In this document: positions 16,597 through 18,083 of the stretch, one piece after another
How positions within the stretch are numbered: the stretch's first letter is position 1
Layout of the letters: each line of letters opens with the position of its first letter
Assembly: GCA_016206875.1 (NCBI GenBank)
Contig: JACQQR010000266.1
Coordinates: 1-18,083, forward strand
Direction: 5' to 3'
Origin: Candidatus Omnitrophota bacterium
Lineage (GTDB): Bacteria > Omnitrophota > Omnitrophia > Omnitrophales > JACROU01
DNA: 18,083 nucleotides
The notes under the pieces: generated by a model
What the model saw: the letters and a program-made list of their open reading frames with translations, nothing else
Databases searched by the model: none
What the model was told of the DNA's origin: nothing
Position numbers and translations under genes: made by a program

Positions 16597-17852
16597 AAAA
16601 GACTGTGAAGCGTTAAGCGTATCTCGTCCTGCGCTTCACGTTTCACGAAGAACGCTTCACGTTTTTTTATTTTGCCCCACTCTTCCCGGTTTAATTTCAG
16701 CGTCAGAAGATTGCGGTACAGCACAAACTCGTGCGCCGCACGGACGGCGGCTTTTTCAGCCGGCGTGCGGGCCAGGCGGTCTAACAGTAGCCGTTGCCAG
16801 CGCGCGACCTCATCCATCACGCCTTCGGCCTGGATTTCGTGGCGAAAAATAAGCTGCTTCATGTAACGGGAAAAATGCGGGAATTGTTGGAAGCGAAAAC
16901 CGGTGGGTTTGAGCTGGGCGTACAGCTGTTCGATCAGGAAGCGGGGGTTAACAACCGTACGGCGTTCTGCTTGCCCACCGAGGTGGGCGTACGGCGTACG
17001 GCGAAATAATGTTTCAATATCTTCGAGAACGTTCTTGTGTTGCTCCAAACGCTTTACGCCCACCTCGGCGGGCAAGCCGTACGCTGTACGCCGTACTCGT
17101 TCCCACTCTCCCCTCGCCTTTTCAACATTCACCGCTGCGCCGTCGGTTTTCAGATGAAGCAGCCGCCCCAGATTGGGGAATTCTATTTGCTCTTTGGGAC
17201 TGCGGAGATTGCGCGCCAGATATTTCTGGCTAAGCTGGTCCAAAAAATTAAGCGACGAGGCTATATCTTCAGACTTGTCGCCGTCGGCTAATTCATGGCG
17301 TAAGAGCGCGGCAAGATCACGGTTTCCGAGCCCTGACCACTGGTGCTCCAGCTTGCGGCGATGCACATCAATTAATTGGATAATCTCGGATTCATGGCTT
17401 AAAACTTCTTTCAGCACGCGGATTTCTTCGCCGTAAAGCGCCGGATTTTCTATTCCGAGAAATTTGATTTTATTGCCGTTACCGAAAAGAACCAAATCCG
17501 CATAAGTCATCTCCCCCATTTCGGCGAGTTTCGCGGCAATTTTTTGGTTGAGCGCTTCGTCGGGCGTAAAGTGAAGAAAGCGCTCGTCGAGTGCCCCGTC
17601 ACCCGCCTCGAAGAAAACGGTGTCGATGCCCTCCCGCTCGTGCAAATGTCGAATGATCCCGGCAATATTTTCCTGAGCTTCCGGATTGGCGTGGGCGTCT
17701 TGAATGTGGATGATAAAGGGTTGGGACGATTGGGCAGCAGTAGCGGGCAGATTCCAGGGCACTTGGCCATAGCCCAAGGTGTTCGCCGTAAAGAAAAACA
17801 CCGTGGCCGCGGCAATCAGTTTCAGAGTACGGATAAAACGAAAATCCCTCAA
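16395..17852 (-). CDS. Giant exported protein A, 5' part: signal peptide and TIKI/ChaN-like module
   Basis: I choose the TTG at 17850-17852 as start because GAGGTG (17859-17864) sits 6 nt before it; the GTG at 17861, 3 codons upstream, overlaps that site. Residues 1-30 look like a signal peptide (RDFRFIRTLK, then hydrophobic LIAAATVFFFTA). IIHIQDAH (47-54), FFEAG (80-84) and GIENPALY (133-140) mark the module shared with B and C. The true coding sense ends near 16600, after about 418 codons. Beyond that the frame reads out-of-register Ser/Pro/Thr-rich residues to a stop at 16395, so the last ~68 residues are an artefact of the shift. Two palindromic elements (16969-17077, 16605-16660) are translated within the module. 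Confidence 0.85.
   Translation of the reverse strand: MRDFRFIRTLKLIAAATVFFFTANTLGYGQVPWNLPATAAQSSQPFIIHIQDAHANPEAQENIAGIIRHLHEREGIDTVFFEAGDGALDERFLHFTPDEALNQKIAAKLAEMGEMTYADLVLFGNGNKIKFLGIENPALYGEEIRVLKEVLSHESEIIQLIDVHRRKLEHQWSGLGNRDLAALLRHELADGDKSEDIASSLNFLDQLSQKYLARNLRSPKEQIEFPNLGRLLHLKTDGAAVNVEKARGEWERVRRTAYGLPAEVGVKRLEQHKNVLEDIETLFRRTPYAHLGGQAERRTVVNPRFLIEQLYAQLKPTGFRFQQFPHFSRYMKQLIFRHEIQAEGVMDEVARWQRLLLDRLARTPAEKAAVRAAHEFVLYRNLLTLKLNREEWGKIKKREAFFVKREAQDEIRLTLHSLFIASPSAASRPFVPTSSASCASATSNAPSSSPAVSTPPPSNNFTKKTAGATPSSHPTLAPARTTTKM
16594..16604 (-). other. Frameshift point in protein A (T5 homopolymer)
   Basis: On the minus strand the upstream frame reads CTT TTT ATC. Adding one T to the five-T run (16596-16600) gives CTT TTT TAT CGC, restoring FYRLAQRREQAF, which aligns with FYSLAKERE in B and FYRLASRR in C. 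The downstream frame is closed on its 5' side by a TGA at 16636-16638, so the shift must lie between that and the conserved motif. Candidate causes are a base lost in sequencing or assembly, a true inactivating deletion, or a -1 slip on UUU. The site is not a canonical X XXY YYZ heptamer. Confidence 0.85.
16605..16660. repeat. GTGAAGCGTT palindromic element in protein A, next to the frameshift
   Basis: The ends form a perfect 10-bp inverted repeat, GTGAAGCGTT (16605-16614) and AACGCTTCAC (16651-16660). Related GCTTCACG and TTTCACG units lie inside. It encodes a REAFFVKREAQDE-type stretch with no counterpart in B. It sits just before the conserved FYRLA motif, the same site where protein C carries its unrelated AT-rich palindrome. 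Confidence 0.7.
16969..17077. repeat. Pair of inverted 23-bp palindromic repeats in protein A
   Basis: The 23-nt units at 16969-16991 and 17055-17077 are inverted copies of one another (22 of 23). Each is itself a hairpin, the first perfect: GCCCACC GA GGTGGGC. GTACGGCGTACGG-type runs flank both, so the repeated DNA spans roughly 16954-17097. The units are translated as YGLPAEVGV and YAHLGGQAE, separated by ordinary helical protein sequence. Confidence 0.75.
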
Positions 17853-17858
17853 GAATGA

Positions 17859-17864
17859 CACCTC
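17859..17864 (-). promoter_or_regulatory. Shine-Dalgarno that decides the start of protein A
   Basis: GAGGTG on the minus strand is a strong anti-16S match, 6 nt before the TTG at 17852. It would be inside or touching the start if the GTG at 17861 were used. Confidence 0.6.
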
Positions 17865-17899
17865 ATTAAAGAGTTTTTAAGAGTACTAAATATGCGGGA

Positions 17900-17928
17900 A
17901 GAATAACTGAAGATAATAAGGATGTCAA
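17900..17928 (-). promoter_or_regulatory. Sigma70-type promoter of protein A
   Basis: The minus strand carries TTGACA (17923-17928), a 17-nt spacer and TATTCT (17900-17905). Transcription would start near 17893, about 41 nt before the TTG start. Confidence 0.75.
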
Positions 17929-17929
17929 A

Positions 17930-17944
17930 TCCGCCATAGGCGGA
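17930..17944. promoter_or_regulatory. Small palindrome abutting the protein A -35
   Basis: TCCGCC ATA GGCGGA is a perfect 6-bp inverted repeat directly upstream of the -35, a possible operator. The same TCCGCC/GGCGGA bases form part of the long stem of the cloverleaf element at 3240-3273, so it may instead be a fragment of that repeat type. Confidence 0.4.
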
Positions 17945-17955
17945 AAATTTTTCGC

Positions 17956-17980
17956 TTCCCTTTAGCTTGAGAGGCCCCTC
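17956..17980. promoter_or_regulatory. Shared 25-bp upstream element, copy at protein A
   Basis: It matches 9766-9790 at 24 of 25 positions. It runs into a GAGAGG CC CCTCTC hairpin (17969-17982). It lies between the divergent promoters of protein A and the right-edge gene, so it could act on either. Confidence 0.6.
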
Positions 17981-18000
17981 TCCCCCGGCAACGACTGGAA

Positions 18001-18029
18001 TTGACATAACTTGTTGGGCTGCCTATAAT
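18001..18029 (+). promoter_or_regulatory. Consensus sigma70 promoter of the right-edge gene
   Basis: TTGACA (18001-18006), a 17-nt spacer and TATAAT (18024-18029) are both perfect consensus hexamers. An ATG begins 7 nt after the -10, where transcription itself should begin. Confidence 0.75.
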
Positions 18030-18036
18030 TTCGTTC

Positions 18037-18083
18037 ATGACTGCTTCCTCTCCCCAACATGATGCAAAACCTCACCGCACTCA
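18037..18083 (+). CDS. Start of an unknown gene, possibly leaderless, cut by the window edge
   Basis: The ATG at 18037 coincides with the predicted transcription start, and no Shine-Dalgarno fits before it. The visible peptide is MTASSPQHDAKPHRT. A second choice, the ATG at 18059 in another frame (MMQNLTAL), also lacks a ribosome-binding site. Too little sequence is present to suggest a function. Confidence 0.35.
   Translation, partial: MTASSPQHDAKPHRT

Noticed and set aside
16594..16604. Classical programmed -1 frameshift
   Set aside because: The site is U CUU UUU, not X XXY YYZ. The hairpin at 16605-16660 is upstream of the slip on the minus strand, not downstream, so an indel is the simpler explanation.
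1..18083. CRISPR array
   Set aside because: The repeats seen are palindromic, dispersed and mostly inside genes; there is no regular repeat-spacer pattern.

Overview
The window holds three very large minus-strand genes, one ordinary plus-strand gene between two of them, and the first codons of a further plus-strand gene at the right edge. I suspect an Omnitrophota (OP3) bacterium: giant, exported, multi-module proteins opening with an 'IHIQDAH' module are something I associate with that phylum. This rests on recall, not on a search.

Layout, left to right. (1) 1-3106, minus: protein 'C', running off the left edge. It has a signal peptide, a TIKI/TraB/ChaN-like module, a GHKL (HATPase) module and the start of a Hanks-type Ser/Thr kinase. 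The frame is open over all 1035 visible codons. (2) 3107-3361: intergenic, with an extended -10 for C and a compound palindromic element that folds as a three-armed cloverleaf. (3) 3362-9670, minus: protein 'B' (2102 aa), with a signal peptide, the same N-terminal module and a long unrecognised remainder holding a Pro-rich DPF-containing linker and internal repeats. (4) 9671-9875: divergent promoters for B and for the next gene. (5) 9876-11024, plus: an AAA ATPase with a DUF4143 C-terminus. (6) 11035-17852, minus: protein 'A', about 2272 aa if one -1 frameshift or missing base at 16596-16600 is corrected. It has a signal peptide, the same N-terminal module, a polytopic membrane block and a GalT/HIT-like module near the end. 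(7) 17853-18036: divergent promoters. (8) 18037 onward, plus: a possibly leaderless gene cut by the window edge.

A, B and C are N-terminal paralogues with unrelated C-terminal parts. Two things tie them together beyond homology. A short 'SLG' motif recurs 12 times across the three proteins, often after a 'PG(I/V/M)' and often encoded by the same bases, and it seems to fall at module junctions. Palindromic repeats of at least four sequence families are read through as coding sequence in C and A, and two unrelated ones occupy the same site of the shared module. A and B also share a near-identical 25-bp element upstream of their sigma70-type promoters.

No gene-free stretch exceeds 300 bases. 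I found no rRNA, tRNA, CRISPR array, insertion sequence or convincing rho-independent terminator.
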